From NCBI RefSeq assembly GCF_029961765.1, contig NZ_CP124681.1, positions 682,001 to 746,000 on the forward strand: a DNA stretch of 64,000 bases, read 5' to 3'. Both the position numbers and the translations under genes were made by a program. Position 1 is the stretch's first letter. Every line of letters starts with the position of its first letter. Below the pieces are notes generated by a model. That model saw nothing but the letters and a program-made list of their open reading frames with translations, searched no databases and was not told the DNA's origin. Source of the stretch: Nocardioides sp. QY071. Its GTDB lineage: Bacteria > Actinomycetota > Actinomycetes > Propionibacteriales > Nocardioidaceae. This document shows, piece by piece, positions 42,188 to 50,247 of the stretch.

Positions 42188-44002
42188 CTAGACATTCCCG
42201 GGGCGGGCGTTGCCTCCGTCACAGCTCGGTCGGGAGGCGGCCTGGGCCGCCAGCCGGACGTGGGTGTTGGCGGCGCCGTAGCCGTCGTACCCGCCCCGGC
42301 GCTCGAGCAGCTCGACGCAGAAGCCCTGGGGGAGCACGGGTGTGTAGGCGTGCAGCAGCTCGCCGTCGCCGGCGCGGTCGTAGAGGACGCCGTGCTCCCG
42401 CAGCTCCGCGAGCAGCGCGGGATCCAGGTCGAAGCGGGCGCCGAGGTCGGCGTAGTAGTTGTCCGGTACCGGCATGAGGGGTACGCCGGCCGCCCGCAGC
42501 CGGCGTACCTCCGCCAGCAGGTCGGCGCACCGGAAGGCGACCTGGACGACGCCCGACGGGAGCCGGGGGGCGGCGACGTCGGGCACGTTGACGACCAGTC
42601 GCAGGTCGCCTGTCGCGGGTCGGAAGGCGCGGCTGCGGACCCGGCCGTGCGGGTCGATGAACTCCTCGAGGGCCGCCGGTTCGAGGCCGAGCAGGGTGCG
42701 CAGGAAGGCGACCTCTTCGTTCAGCGCGCGGGCGGGTACGGCGACCCCGACGTGGTCGATGCCGAGCCAGCCGCGCTCCTCCGGCGGGGCCGCGCCGAAG
42801 TCGTGGCGCCAGTCGTCGGCCTCGCCCGCGGGGCCGCTGACGAAGACGGGCACACCCGCCGGGGAGGTGATGCCGGGCAGGCGGGTGTCGCCGGTGGTCC
42901 GCGCCACGGAGACGCTCGGCCAGAGCAGGGCGGCCGCGCGCTCGGCCACCTGGGCGACCGGTGCTGTGGCGATGCCGAGCGCGGGGCCGGTGGCGCCCGC
43001 GTCGACCAGCACCTCGGCGGCGCCGTGGCGCCAGCGGGCGACCGGCTTGTGGTGGTGCCAGCCGGCCAGCGTGAAGCCGAGCCGGGCGAGCAGGTCGTCG
43101 GTCGCGGGGCCGGCGGGGAGCTCGAGGAAGGCGGCGTCGGCACGCTCGGGTGCCGGCGGCGCGACGGGTACGGCGGTCGGGTCGCGGCGGGCCAGGTCGT
43201 CCTCGAGGTGGACCAGCGAGCGCAGCGCGTCGCGGGCGGTGGTGGCCGCAGGGGACTCCCGCACGACGTCGCTGAAGACCTCGAGGGACAGCGGGCCGTC
43301 GTACCCCGCGGCGAGGACGGCCTCGACCACTCCGGTCACGTCCATCGTCCCCTGGCCCGGGAAGCAGCGGTGGTGCCGGCTCCACTCGAGCACGTCCATG
43401 TCGAGCAGCGGGGCGTCGGCGACCTGGAGGAAGCCGATCCGGGCGCCGGGTACGCCGGCCAGCGCGCCGGCGTCGTCGCCGCGCGAGAGCAGGTGGAAGG
43501 TGTCGACCGCGAGGGTGACGGCGGGGTGGCCGGCCCGCTCGACGATGTCCCAGGCCCGGCCGACCCGGTCGACGTGACGGCCCCAGGCGAGCGCCTCGAA
43601 GGCGAGGACCTGCCCGCGCTCGGCGGCCAGGTCGCCCAGGACCGCCAGCTGGGCGGCCGACAGGGCGGGGTCGTCGATCGCGTCCGGCTGGACGTTGGAG
43701 CACAGCAGCACGACCGGTGCGCCCAGGGCAGCGGCGACGTCGAGCTTGCGGGCGACGCGTCGTACGACGGCCGGGAAGTCCGCAGGCCGCACGCCCTCGA
43801 CGTCGCGCACCGGCTGGAACAGCTCGATCCGCAGGCCGAGGTCGGCGCACCTCCTCGCCACGTCCTCGGGACCCAACGGCGAGGCGACCAGGTCGTTGTC
43901 GAAGATCTCGACACCGTCGAAACCCGCCGCCGCGATGGTCTCGAGCTTGTCGGCGAGCAGGCCGGACAGGGAGACCGTTGCGATGCTGCGGCGCTTGGTC
44001 AT
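42188..44002 (-). CDS. qsuB: 3-Dehydroshikimate dehydratase (bifunctional-type QsuB)
   Basis: A 604-residue protein. Residues 1-275 form a xylose-isomerase-like TIM barrel (AGFDGVEIFDNDL, LAVDTFHLLSRG, LEVFSD) with metal-binding Glu/Asp/His residues. Residues 290-590 form two VOC/HPPD-like halves (GIDHVGVAVPAR, GFCVELLERRGGYDGYG). This is the QsuB/QuiC architecture that converts 3-dehydroshikimate to protocatechuate. The ATG overlaps the aroE-type gene stop. With its upstream neighbours it completes a quinate/shikimate catabolic operon. Confidence 0.9.
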   Translation of the reverse strand: MTKRRSIATVSLSGLLADKLETIAAAGFDGVEIFDNDLVASPLGPEDVARRCADLGLRIELFQPVRDVEGVRPADFPAVVRRVARKLDVAAALGAPVVLLCSNVQPDAIDDPALSAAQLAVLGDLAAERGQVLAFEALAWGRHVDRVGRAWDIVERAGHPAVTLAVDTFHLLSRGDDAGALAGVPGARIGFLQVADAPLLDMDVLEWSRHHRCFPGQGTMDVTGVVEAVLAAGYDGPLSLEVFSDVVRESPAATTARDALRSLVHLEDDLARRDPTAVPVAPPAPERADAAFLELPAGPATDDLLARLGFTLAGWHHHKPVARWRHGAAEVLVDAGATGPALGIATAPVAQVAERAAALLWPSVSVARTTGDTRLPGITSPAGVPVFVSGPAGEADDWRHDFGAAPPEERGWLGIDHVGVAVPARALNEEVAFLRTLLGLEPAALEEFIDPHGRVRSRAFRPATGDLRLVVNVPDVAAPRLPSGVVQVAFRCADLLAEVRRLRAAGVPLMPVPDNYYADLGARFDLDPALLAELREHGVLYDRAGDGELLHAYTPVLPQGFCVELLERRGGYDGYGAANTHVRLAAQAASRPSCDGGNARPGNV

Positions 44003-44847
44003 GACGTCAGGTCCGCGAAGTGGCGGGCCATCCGGTCCGCGTCGGCCTGCCTGCCGGTGAACAGCTCGAAGGCGTCGACGGCCTGGCCGACCGCCATCCC
44101 ACCACCGGGGACGACCCGGCAGCCACGCGAGCGGGCGAGCGCGATCAGCTCGGTCTCGAGCGGGAAGTAGACGACATCGGCCACCCACAAGCGCGGGTTC
44201 ACCAGCGCCGGCGCGACGGGCAGCCCGGCGTGGCCGTGCATCCCGATCGGGGTCGCGTTGACCAGGCCCTGCGCCTCGGTGAGGGCCGTGGCGACGTCGT
44301 CGACCGGCGTGATCCGCTCGGCCGCGAACCTCTTGCCGAGCCGGATCGCGGCCGTCTCGGCCCGCTCGGCGTCGGCGTCGTGGATCGCGACGTGCGCGGC
44401 ACCCTGGTCGAGCAACGCGTAGGCGACGGCGAGGCCGGCGCCCCCGGCGCCGACGACGACGGCGTGGTCGGTGACCGCGTCGGGCAGGGCCGAGCGGAAC
44501 GCCCGCCCCCAGCCGGACCAGTCGGTGTTGTGGCCGACGAGCCGGCCGTCGCGGATCTGGACGGTGTTCACCGCGCCGAGGTCGTCGGCAGCCTGCGAGA
44601 TGTCGTCCAGCAGCGGCAGCACCGCCTGCTTGAAGGGGTGGGTGAAGTTGAGCCCGTCGAAGCCGAACGCATGCGCCCACCGGATCAGCTCGGGCAGGTC
44701 CTCGACGCCGAACCCGCGCACCTCCGCGTCGATGCGCCGGTAGGTCAGCGCCACGCCGTGCGCCCGGCCCTCGCGCTCCTGCATCGCCGGGGTCAGCGAG
44801 CCGCCGATGCCGGCGCCGACCAGGCCGAGGGAGTACGACGCGCTCAT
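43999..44847 (-). CDS. qsuD: Quinate/shikimate dehydrogenase
   Basis: A 282-residue member of the AroE family. The substrate-binding segments are LVGAGIGGSLTPAMQ and LNFTHPFKQAVLP, with the catalytic lysine, then NTDWSGWGRAF. The NAD-binding motif is VVVGAGGAGLAVAYALLDQG, followed by an Asp (IHDADAER), which favours NAD+ over NADP+ and a catabolic role. The operon context (dehydroquinase, dehydroshikimate dehydratase, permease) supports quinate/shikimate use rather than aromatic amino acid synthesis. Confidence 0.92.
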   Translation of the reverse strand: MSASYSLGLVGAGIGGSLTPAMQEREGRAHGVALTYRRIDAEVRGFGVEDLPELIRWAHAFGFDGLNFTHPFKQAVLPLLDDISQAADDLGAVNTVQIRDGRLVGHNTDWSGWGRAFRSALPDAVTDHAVVVGAGGAGLAVAYALLDQGAAHVAIHDADAERAETAAIRLGKRFAAERITPVDDVATALTEAQGLVNATPIGMHGHAGLPVAPALVNPRLWVADVVYFPLETELIALARSRGCRVVPGGGMAVGQAVDAFELFTGRQADADRMARHFADLTS

Positions 44848-45308
44848 CGCTGCTCCGCCAGGCGGTCTTCGGCCAGGTGCGCCACGTGCTCGACCGCCAT
44901 CGCGTAGCCGCGGGCACCGCAGCCGGTGACGATCCCGTCGGCCACCTCGGCGACGTACGAGTGGTGCCGGAAGGCCTCGCGGCGGTGGATGTTGCTCAGG
45001 TGCACCTCCACGACCGGGCCGTCGACCACGGCGAGGGCGTCGCGGACCCCGACCGAGGTGTGGGAGAGGGCGGCCGCGTTGACGACCACGCCGGCCGCGC
45101 TGTGGCGCAGCTCGTGGATCGCGTCGACGAGAACGCCCTCGTGGTTGGTCTGGCGGAAGTCGAGGTCGTAGCCGAGCCGGTCGGCGGCCGCGTGGCAGAG
45201 CTTCTCGATCTCGGGGAGGGTGGTCGTGCCGTAGGCCCTCGGGTCGCGCTCGCCGAGCAGGTTGAGGTTGGGGCCGTTGAGGACGGCGATCACGCGTCGT
45301 GCGCTCAT
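44844..45308 (-). CDS. aroQ: 3-Dehydroquinate dehydratase, type II
   Basis: A 154-residue type II dehydroquinase, interconverting 3-dehydroquinate and 3-dehydroshikimate. The motif LNGPNLNLLGERDPRAYG carries the catalytic Tyr; TNHEG, VVNAAALSHTSVGVRDAL and EVHLSNIHRREAFRHHSY complete the active site. Coupled by 4-bp overlaps to the permease before it and the dehydrogenase after it. The qsu context suggests a catabolic role (QsuC equivalent). Confidence 0.96.
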   Translation of the reverse strand: MSARRVIAVLNGPNLNLLGERDPRAYGTTTLPEIEKLCHAAADRLGYDLDFRQTNHEGVLVDAIHELRHSAAGVVVNAAALSHTSVGVRDALAVVDGPVVEVHLSNIHRREAFRHHSYVAEVADGIVTGCGARGYAMAVEHVAHLAEDRLAEQR

Positions 45309-46660
45309 CGGGCCGGCTCCGGCACCGGGAGGGCGGCGCCGCGGGTCGTCGTACGGCCGACTTCGGCGGTGGGGACGCGGTGCGTGCCGGACGGGCCGGT
45401 GAGCACGGCGATAGCGGAGACGGCGCAGGCGGCGACCACGAAGCCGGCGACGCGGTACCAGTTGTCGGCGTCGCCGTCGAGCAGCCAGCCGGCGATCGTG
45501 GGTGTGAACCCGGCGAGGGCGAAGCCGAACTGGGTGCCGATCGCCATGCCGGACAGGCGGACCGACGTGGGGAAGTACTCGGCGTACGTCGCGGGCCACA
45601 CGGCGTTGGGCATGCTGTAGACGACGCCGGCCAGGGCGATGCCGCTGATCAGGACGAGCGGCACGTCGTGCTGCGTGATCGACCAGAGGAAGAGCGTCAC
45701 CAGGACGCTGCTGCCGATCAGGCCGGTGACGAAGACCGGCTTGCGGCCGATCCGGTCGGACACCGAGGCCCACAGCGGGATGGTGCCGACGGCGACGACG
45801 TTGGCGACGATCGCGAGCCAGAGCATGGTGGTCTTGCTGATCTCGATGCCGTAGTCCTCGGAGGTCGCGAGGTTGAGCGCGAGGACGGCGAACATGGTGT
45901 TCACGACCGCGACGAAGGCCGCGAAGAAGACCCGGACGACACCGGCCCAGTGGTCGCGGAAGAGCACCCCGAGCGGCGCCTTGGGCGTCTCATCGCGGGC
46001 GGCCTCGCGGTGGAACTCGGGCGTCTCGTCGAGGGTGCGGCGGATCAGGAAGCCGATCAGCACGACCGCGGCGCTCAGCCAGAACGGCACCCGCCAGCCC
46101 CAGCTGAGCAGCGCGTCCTCGGGGAGCACGGCGGCCAGCGGCAGGAACACGGCCGGGGCGAGGATCTGTCCGCCCTGGGTGCCGCTCAATGTGAAGCTCG
46201 TGAAGAACCCGCGCCGGTCGTCGGGTGCGTGCTCGAAGGACATCGAGTTGGCGCCGGCCTGCTCGCCCGCGGCGGAGAGGCCCTGCAGCAGGCGGAGCAC
46301 GACGAGCAGCGCCGGGGCGAGCATCCCGACCTGGCCGTACGTCGGCAGGCAGCCGACCAGGAAGGTGGAGACGCCCATCAGCAGCAGCGTCCCGATCAGG
46401 ATCCGCTTGCGACCGAGCCGGTCGCCGACGTGGCCCATGAAGAACGAGCCGATCGGGCGGGCGACGTACGCGACGCCGAAGGTCGCGAAGGAGGCGATGC
46501 TGGCCGCGGTCTCGTTGCCCTCGGGGAAGAAGATCTTGGGGAACACCAGGGCGGCGGCGGTGCCGTAGATCGCGAAGTCGTAGTACTCGAGCGCGCTGCC
46601 GCACCATGCCGCGAGTGCGGCCTTCCGCGGGGTGCGGACCGGGGCGAGGTCCTGGGCCAT
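45305..46660 (-). CDS. qsuA: MFS permease, metabolite:H+ symporter (shikimate/quinate type)
   Basis: A 451-residue, 12-helix MHS-family transporter related to ShiA/KgtP. The start WCGSALEYYDFAIYGTAAALVFPKIFFP and motif A GHVGDRLGRKRILIGTLLLMG are characteristic, and the second-half loop reads SDRIGRKPVFVTGL. It is first in the quinate/shikimate operon, so uptake of shikimate, quinate or dehydroshikimate is expected. A GAAAGG ribosome-binding site precedes the ATG. The LacI operator lies 74 bp upstream. Confidence 0.9.
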   Translation of the reverse strand: MAQDLAPVRTPRKAALAAWCGSALEYYDFAIYGTAAALVFPKIFFPEGNETAASIASFATFGVAYVARPIGSFFMGHVGDRLGRKRILIGTLLLMGVSTFLVGCLPTYGQVGMLAPALLVVLRLLQGLSAAGEQAGANSMSFEHAPDDRRGFFTSFTLSGTQGGQILAPAVFLPLAAVLPEDALLSWGWRVPFWLSAAVVLIGFLIRRTLDETPEFHREAARDETPKAPLGVLFRDHWAGVVRVFFAAFVAVVNTMFAVLALNLATSEDYGIEISKTTMLWLAIVANVVAVGTIPLWASVSDRIGRKPVFVTGLIGSSVLVTLFLWSITQHDVPLVLISGIALAGVVYSMPNAVWPATYAEYFPTSVRLSGMAIGTQFGFALAGFTPTIAGWLLDGDADNWYRVAGFVVAACAVSAIAVLTGPSGTHRVPTAEVGRTTTRGAALPVPEPAR

Positions 46661-46733
46661 CTCGAACTGCCTTTCTCCGTCGCCTCCACTGTGGACGCGA
46701 ACTGCGCAGGACGCTACGAGTGGCGCCGGTCAC

Positions 46734-46761
46734 ATGGCAATCGGTTGCCATTTCTTGCCAT
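46734..46761. promoter_or_regulatory. LacI-type operator between qsu operon and its regulator
   Basis: ATGGCAATCGGTTGCCAT (46734-46751) has perfect 7-bp arms around TCGG. A third half-site, TTGCCAT, follows at 46755-46761, 12 bp before the LacI gene start. LacI-family operators usually are such palindromes. The position allows the regulator to control both the divergent permease operon and itself. Confidence 0.75.
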
Positions 46762-46772
46762 AGACTGCTGCC

Positions 46773-47768
46773 GTGGCAGTTCCGAAGCGGGTCACCATCA
46801 CCGACGTCGCCGAGTCCGCGGGTGTCGCGACCTCCACCGTGTCGCGCGCGCTGAGCACCCCGGGCCGCGTCAACGCGACCACGCGCGAGCACATCCTCGA
46901 GGTCGCCGCCCGCCTCGGCTACGTGCCGAACCCGAGCGCCCGCGCGATGAGCTCGGGCCGCACCCACACCTACGCACTGCTCGTCCCCGACATCACCAAC
47001 CCCTACTTCGCCGGCGCGATCAAGGGTGCGGAGCGCGCGGCCGCGGCGGCCGGCAAGACGCTGGTTCTCGGCGACACCCAGGAGAGCGCGGCCAAGGAGG
47101 GCGAGCTGATCGCCCGGCTGGGGCCGGCGGTCGACGGGATCGTGGTCGCGGCCGCCCGTGGCACCGACGACGACCTCGCCGCGGCGGGGGCGCGAAACCG
47201 CCTCGCTCTGGTGAACCGCACCCTCCCTGGGGTGCCCTCGGTCGTCGCCGACTACGACGCCGGCACCCGGCAGATCGTCGATCACCTGGTCTCGCTGGGG
47301 CACCGGTCCCTGGTGTTCCTCGGCGGGCCGCACGAGTCCTGGTCCGGCGCCCGGCGCTGGGCCGGCCTGCAGGCCGCCGCCGCGGACGCGGGCGTCGGCG
47401 CGCGCCGACTGGGCCCGTACCTGCCCACGCTCCAGGGTGGTCCCGCCGCCGCGGACGCGGCCCTCGCCGCCGGCGCGCACGCCGTCGTGTGCCACAACGA
47501 CATGCTCGCCATCGGCGTGCTCCGGCGGCTGGCTGCGCGTCGTGTGCGCGTGCCCGAGGAGGTCAGCGTGGTCGGCTTCGACGACATGTTCGGCGCCGAC
47601 TTCTGCCAGCCCGCGCTCACCACGCTCGCCGAGCGCACCGAGGACGCCGGCGCCTGCGCCGTCGAGCTGCTGCTTCGCCCGCCCTCCGGTACGCCGGCCT
47701 CGGTCGTCGTACCCACGCAGCTGCGGGTGCGCGAGTCGACCGGCCCGCGCCCTGGATCGCCTTCGTAA
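46773..47768 (+). CDS. LacI family transcriptional regulator
   Basis: A 331-residue LacI repressor. The N-terminal HTH is VTITDVAESAGVATSTVSRALSTPGRVN, followed by the hinge helix (NPSARAMSSGRTHT) and a periplasmic-binding-like effector domain (LLVPDITNPYFAGAIKGAE to VSVVGFDDMFGADFCQPALTT). It is divergent from the quinate/shikimate operon, which it probably represses until an aromatic intermediate binds. The GTG start gives MAVPKRVTITDVA, a typical N-terminus. Confidence 0.93.
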   Translation: MAVPKRVTITDVAESAGVATSTVSRALSTPGRVNATTREHILEVAARLGYVPNPSARAMSSGRTHTYALLVPDITNPYFAGAIKGAERAAAAAGKTLVLGDTQESAAKEGELIARLGPAVDGIVVAAARGTDDDLAAAGARNRLALVNRTLPGVPSVVADYDAGTRQIVDHLVSLGHRSLVFLGGPHESWSGARRWAGLQAAAADAGVGARRLGPYLPTLQGGPAAADAALAAGAHAVVCHNDMLAIGVLRRLAARRVRVPEEVSVVGFDDMFGADFCQPALTTLAERTEDAGACAVELLLRPPSGTPASVVVPTQLRVRESTGPRPGSPS

Positions 47769-47774
47769 ATGCCG

Positions 47775-47803
47775 TTGTGCGCGGCGGATCGGCGACCTAC
47801 CGT
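47775..47803 (+). promoter_or_regulatory. Promoter for the leader RNA
   Basis: TTGTGC (47775-47780) and TACCGT (47798-47803) are separated by 17 bp, a good primary-sigma-factor spacing. Transcription would start near 47810, just before the strong ribosome-binding site of the leader ORF. The -35 lies 6 bp after the LacI gene stop. Confidence 0.5.
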
Positions 47804-47835
47804 TGTCGCACACGGGAAAGGAGGTGGTCCGAAGA

Positions 47836-47874
47836 ATGAGTTCTTCCAGGACGCGTGAGGTGGCTGCCCGCTAG
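47836..47874 (+). CDS. 12-codon leader peptide ORF
   Basis: ATG at 47836 to TAG at 47872-47874 encodes MSSSRTREVAAR. The Shine-Dalgarno AAAGGAGGTGG (47817-47827) is nearly perfect and 8 nt from the ATG, the strongest in the window. The last codons (GAG GTG GCT GCC) contain GGTGGCTGC, which is complementary to a segment (47914-47922) that can alternatively extend the downstream terminator. This is the architecture of a translation-sensing attenuator. Peptide function is probably regulatory only. Confidence 0.65.
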   Translation: MSSSRTREVAAR

Positions 47875-47922
47875 CAGCCCATGCAGTTCCGACGGGCTGC
47901 GCGCGAAACCAACGCAGCCACC
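47859..47922 (+). ncRNA. Leader RNA anti-terminator stem P1 with nested hairpin
   Basis: GGTGGCTGC (47859-47867, inside the leader ORF) can pair with GCAGCCACC (47914-47922). This encloses a hairpin formed by GCAGCCC (47874-47880) and GGGCTGC (47894-47900). Formation of P1 removes 47914-47918 from the terminator stem, so P1 and the extended terminator are mutually exclusive. Derived by eye from complementarity; no energy calculation was possible. Confidence 0.55.
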
Positions 47923-47994
47923 CGACCCGCAGGTGAAACCGGGATCGTCCCCCGGCCCGGTCCGAGGACCGCACCTGCGGGTCGCTGCATTTTT
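47914..47994 (+). terminator. Rho-independent terminator/attenuator
   Basis: CGACCCGCAGGTG (47923-47935) pairs perfectly with CACCTGCGGGTCG (47972-47984). An alternative register adds GCAGC (47914-47918) with GCTGC (47984-47988), which brings the stem to one base before the run TTTTT (47990-47994). The loop holds smaller GC hairpins. It lies between the leader ORF and the drug-exporter gene and so could end a roughly 185-nt RNA or attenuate read-through. Confidence 0.75.
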
Positions 47995-48026
47995 GTCGCC
48001 CTCGCTGTCTCCCGCGTCACAGAAAG

Positions 48027-48058
48027 TTGCCGTCGTCAACCATCTGGCATATGGTTGA
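48027..48058 (+). promoter_or_regulatory. Promoter and MarR operator of the exporter operon
   Basis: TTGCCG (48027-48032) and TATGGT (48050-48055), 17 bp apart, form a promoter. The inverted repeat TCAACCAT (48036-48043) and ATGGTTGA (48051-48058), with a 7-nt spacer, fills the spacer and the -10 box. A repressor bound here would exclude RNA polymerase; the MarR protein encoded downstream is the natural candidate. Confidence 0.7.
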
Positions 48059-48103
48059 TCTACGACAACCATTCGGGTGATGACGAGAAGAGATGACGAC
48101 TCG

Positions 48104-49768
48104 ATGACGAACGCTCCGTCGGCCACCGCCGAACCGGGCCAGATGACCCACCGCGAGATCCTGGAGGCCCTGACCGGGCTGCTGCTCGCGATGTTCGTGG
48201 CGATGCTCTCCAGCACCGTGGTGAGCAACGCCCTCCCCGCGATCGTGACCGACCTGCACGGCAGCCAGACCGGCTACACGTGGGTCGTGGTCGCGACGCT
48301 GCTGACCATGACGGCGACCACCCCGATCTGGGGCAAGCTCGCCGACCTGTTCAGCAAGAAGCTGCTGGTGCAGGTCGCACTGGTGATCTTCTCGGCCGGC
48401 TCGGTCGTCGCCGCGGTGGCGCCCAGCATGGGCGTGCTGATCGGCGCGCGCGCCTTCCAGGGACTCGGCGTCGGCGGTCTGACCGCACTGGTCCAGGTCG
48501 TTATCGCCTCGATGGTCTCGCCGCGTGAGCGCGGCCGCTACAGCGGCTACATCGGCGCCGTCTTCGCGACCGCGACGGTCAGCGGCCCGCTGCTCGGCGG
48601 CCTGATCGTGGACAGCCCGATGGGCTGGCGCGGCTGCTTCATCGTCGGCATCCCGATCGCCGCGATCGCCTTCGTCGTCCTCCAGAAGACCCTGCACCTG
48701 CCGACCATCAAGCGCGACGTCAAGATCGACTACCTCGGAGCCACCCTGATCATGGCCGGCATCAGCCTGATCCTGGTCTGGGTCAGCCTCGCCGGCACCA
48801 ACTTCGACTGGATCTCCGGGATGTCCGCGGGGCTCGTCGTCGGCAGCCTGGCCCTGATCGGCGGCGCGCTGTGGGTCGAGGCCAAGGTCGCCAGCGAGCC
48901 CGTGATCCCGCTGCGCCTGTTCCGTGACCGCACCACCGCGCTGGCCACCGCCGCCTCGGTGATGATCGGTGTCGCGATGTTCGGCGCGACCGTCTACCTG
49001 AGCCAGTACTTCCAGCTCGCCCGCGGCATGAGCCCCACCGAGGCCGGTCTGATGTCGGTCTGCATGGTCGGCGGCCTGCTCGTCTCCAGCATCGTCAGCG
49101 GCCGGATCATCACCCAGACCGGTCTGTGGAAGCGCTGGCTGGTCGGCGGCATGATCTTCGTCATCGCCGGCATCGCCCTGCTCGGCACCATCGACGTCGA
49201 CACCCCGCTGGTCGTCGTCGGCAGCTACATGGCGCTGGTCGGCATCGGCCTCGGCGCCACCATGCAGAACCTGGTCCTGTCGGTGCAGAACAACGTCGCC
49301 GTCGAGGACCTCGGCGCGGCCAGCTCGGTCGTCGCGATGTTCCGCTCCATCGGCGGTTCCGCCGGTGTCGCGGCCCTCGGCGCGGTGCTCGCCCACCAGG
49401 TCACCAGCGGCGTCACGAACGGCATCGAGGCACTCGTCCGGGCCGGGAAGATCAGCCAGGAGCAGCTCGCCGCGATGCAGCACTCCACCGGCGACATCCC
49501 CAAGCTGGCCGACCTCCCGGCCCCGATCCGGTCCCTCTACGAGGCCTCCTTCGGCGACGCGGTCGGTCACCTGTTCCTGGTCGCCGTGCCGTTCGCCGTG
49601 GTCGCCTTCCTGTGCATCCTGTTCATCAAGGAGGTCCCGCTGCGGACCTCCACCGGCCCGAGCGTCGCCGAGTCGGAGGTCGAGGCCGCCCTGGTCGCCA
49701 GCGGCGAGCCGGTCGACTACCCGGGCTACGAGGTGGAGGGTGCGGCCGCGAAGGGCGAGCGGCGATGA
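48104..49768 (+). CDS. DHA2 family MFS drug exporter
   Basis: A 554-residue, 14-helix major facilitator of the EmrB/QacA type. Motif A-like GKLADLFSKKLLVQVALVIFSAGS follows helix 2, and the motif C region reads SGPLLGGLIVDSPMGWRGCFIVGIP. Members export drugs or toxic metabolites by proton antiport. The ATG at 48104 gives a short hydrophilic N-terminus; in-frame GTG/ATG codons at 48077 and 48080 are alternatives. It is coupled by ATGA to the marR-type gene and preceded by a MarR-like operator and an attenuator-like leader. Confidence 0.93.
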   Translation: MTNAPSATAEPGQMTHREILEALTGLLLAMFVAMLSSTVVSNALPAIVTDLHGSQTGYTWVVVATLLTMTATTPIWGKLADLFSKKLLVQVALVIFSAGSVVAAVAPSMGVLIGARAFQGLGVGGLTALVQVVIASMVSPRERGRYSGYIGAVFATATVSGPLLGGLIVDSPMGWRGCFIVGIPIAAIAFVVLQKTLHLPTIKRDVKIDYLGATLIMAGISLILVWVSLAGTNFDWISGMSAGLVVGSLALIGGALWVEAKVASEPVIPLRLFRDRTTALATAASVMIGVAMFGATVYLSQYFQLARGMSPTEAGLMSVCMVGGLLVSSIVSGRIITQTGLWKRWLVGGMIFVIAGIALLGTIDVDTPLVVVGSYMALVGIGLGATMQNLVLSVQNNVAVEDLGAASSVVAMFRSIGGSAGVAALGAVLAHQVTSGVTNGIEALVRAGKISQEQLAAMQHSTGDIPKLADLPAPIRSLYEASFGDAVGHLFLVAVPFAVVAFLCILFIKEVPLRTSTGPSVAESEVEAALVASGEPVDYPGYEVEGAAAKGERR

Positions 49769-50226
49769 CCGCGACGCTCGCCCGCGGCGAGGCGCTCAAG
49801 GACCTCGAGATCGAGGTCGGCGTGCTGATCCGCCGGGTACGCCGGGTGATCGGCGAGCGGGCCCGGGCGGTCCATCCCGACCTGCTGCCGTCGTCGTACC
49901 TCATGCTCAGCTACGTCCGTGACCACGGGCCGCTGCGCGCCTCGGCGATGTGCGCGGTCTTCGAGATCGACAAGGGCGCGATCAGCCGGCAGGTGCAGCA
50001 CCTGATCGACCTCGGCCTGGTCGACCGGGCGCCCGACCCGGAGGACGGCCGGGCGACGCTGCTCAGCGTCAGCGAGGAGGGCGTACGACGCCTCGAGGCG
50101 GTCGCCGAGCAGCGCCGCGAGCAGCTCGCCGAGCGGTTGGGGGAGTGGCCGGTCGAGGAGCTCCAGGAGTTCGCGGTGTCCCTGCGGCGCTACAACGACG
50201 CGCTCGGCATCCCCGCCGATCGCTGA
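49765..50226 (+). CDS. MarR family transcriptional regulator
   Basis: A 153-residue MarR repressor with the winged helix at residues 45-110 (LLPSSYLMLSYVRDHGPLRASAMCAVFEIDKGAISRQVQHLIDLGLVDRAPDPEDGRATLLSVSEEG) and dimerisation helices at both ends. The stop/start overlap with the DHA2 exporter gene makes it the second gene of that operon, so it would be induced together with its target. One cysteine in the recognition region (AMCAVFE) might sense oxidation. Confidence 0.93.
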   Translation: MTATLARGEALKDLEIEVGVLIRRVRRVIGERARAVHPDLLPSSYLMLSYVRDHGPLRASAMCAVFEIDKGAISRQVQHLIDLGLVDRAPDPEDGRATLLSVSEEGVRRLEAVAEQRREQLAERLGEWPVEELQEFAVSLRRYNDALGIPADR

Positions 50227-50247
50227 CCTTCCAGGCCCGCGGCGGGC

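Noticed and set aside
48017..49570. 517-codon minus-strand frame opposite the DHA2 exporter
   Set aside because: Asp/His/Gly-rich antisense translation typical of GC-rich membrane-protein genes; no domain and no ribosome-binding site.
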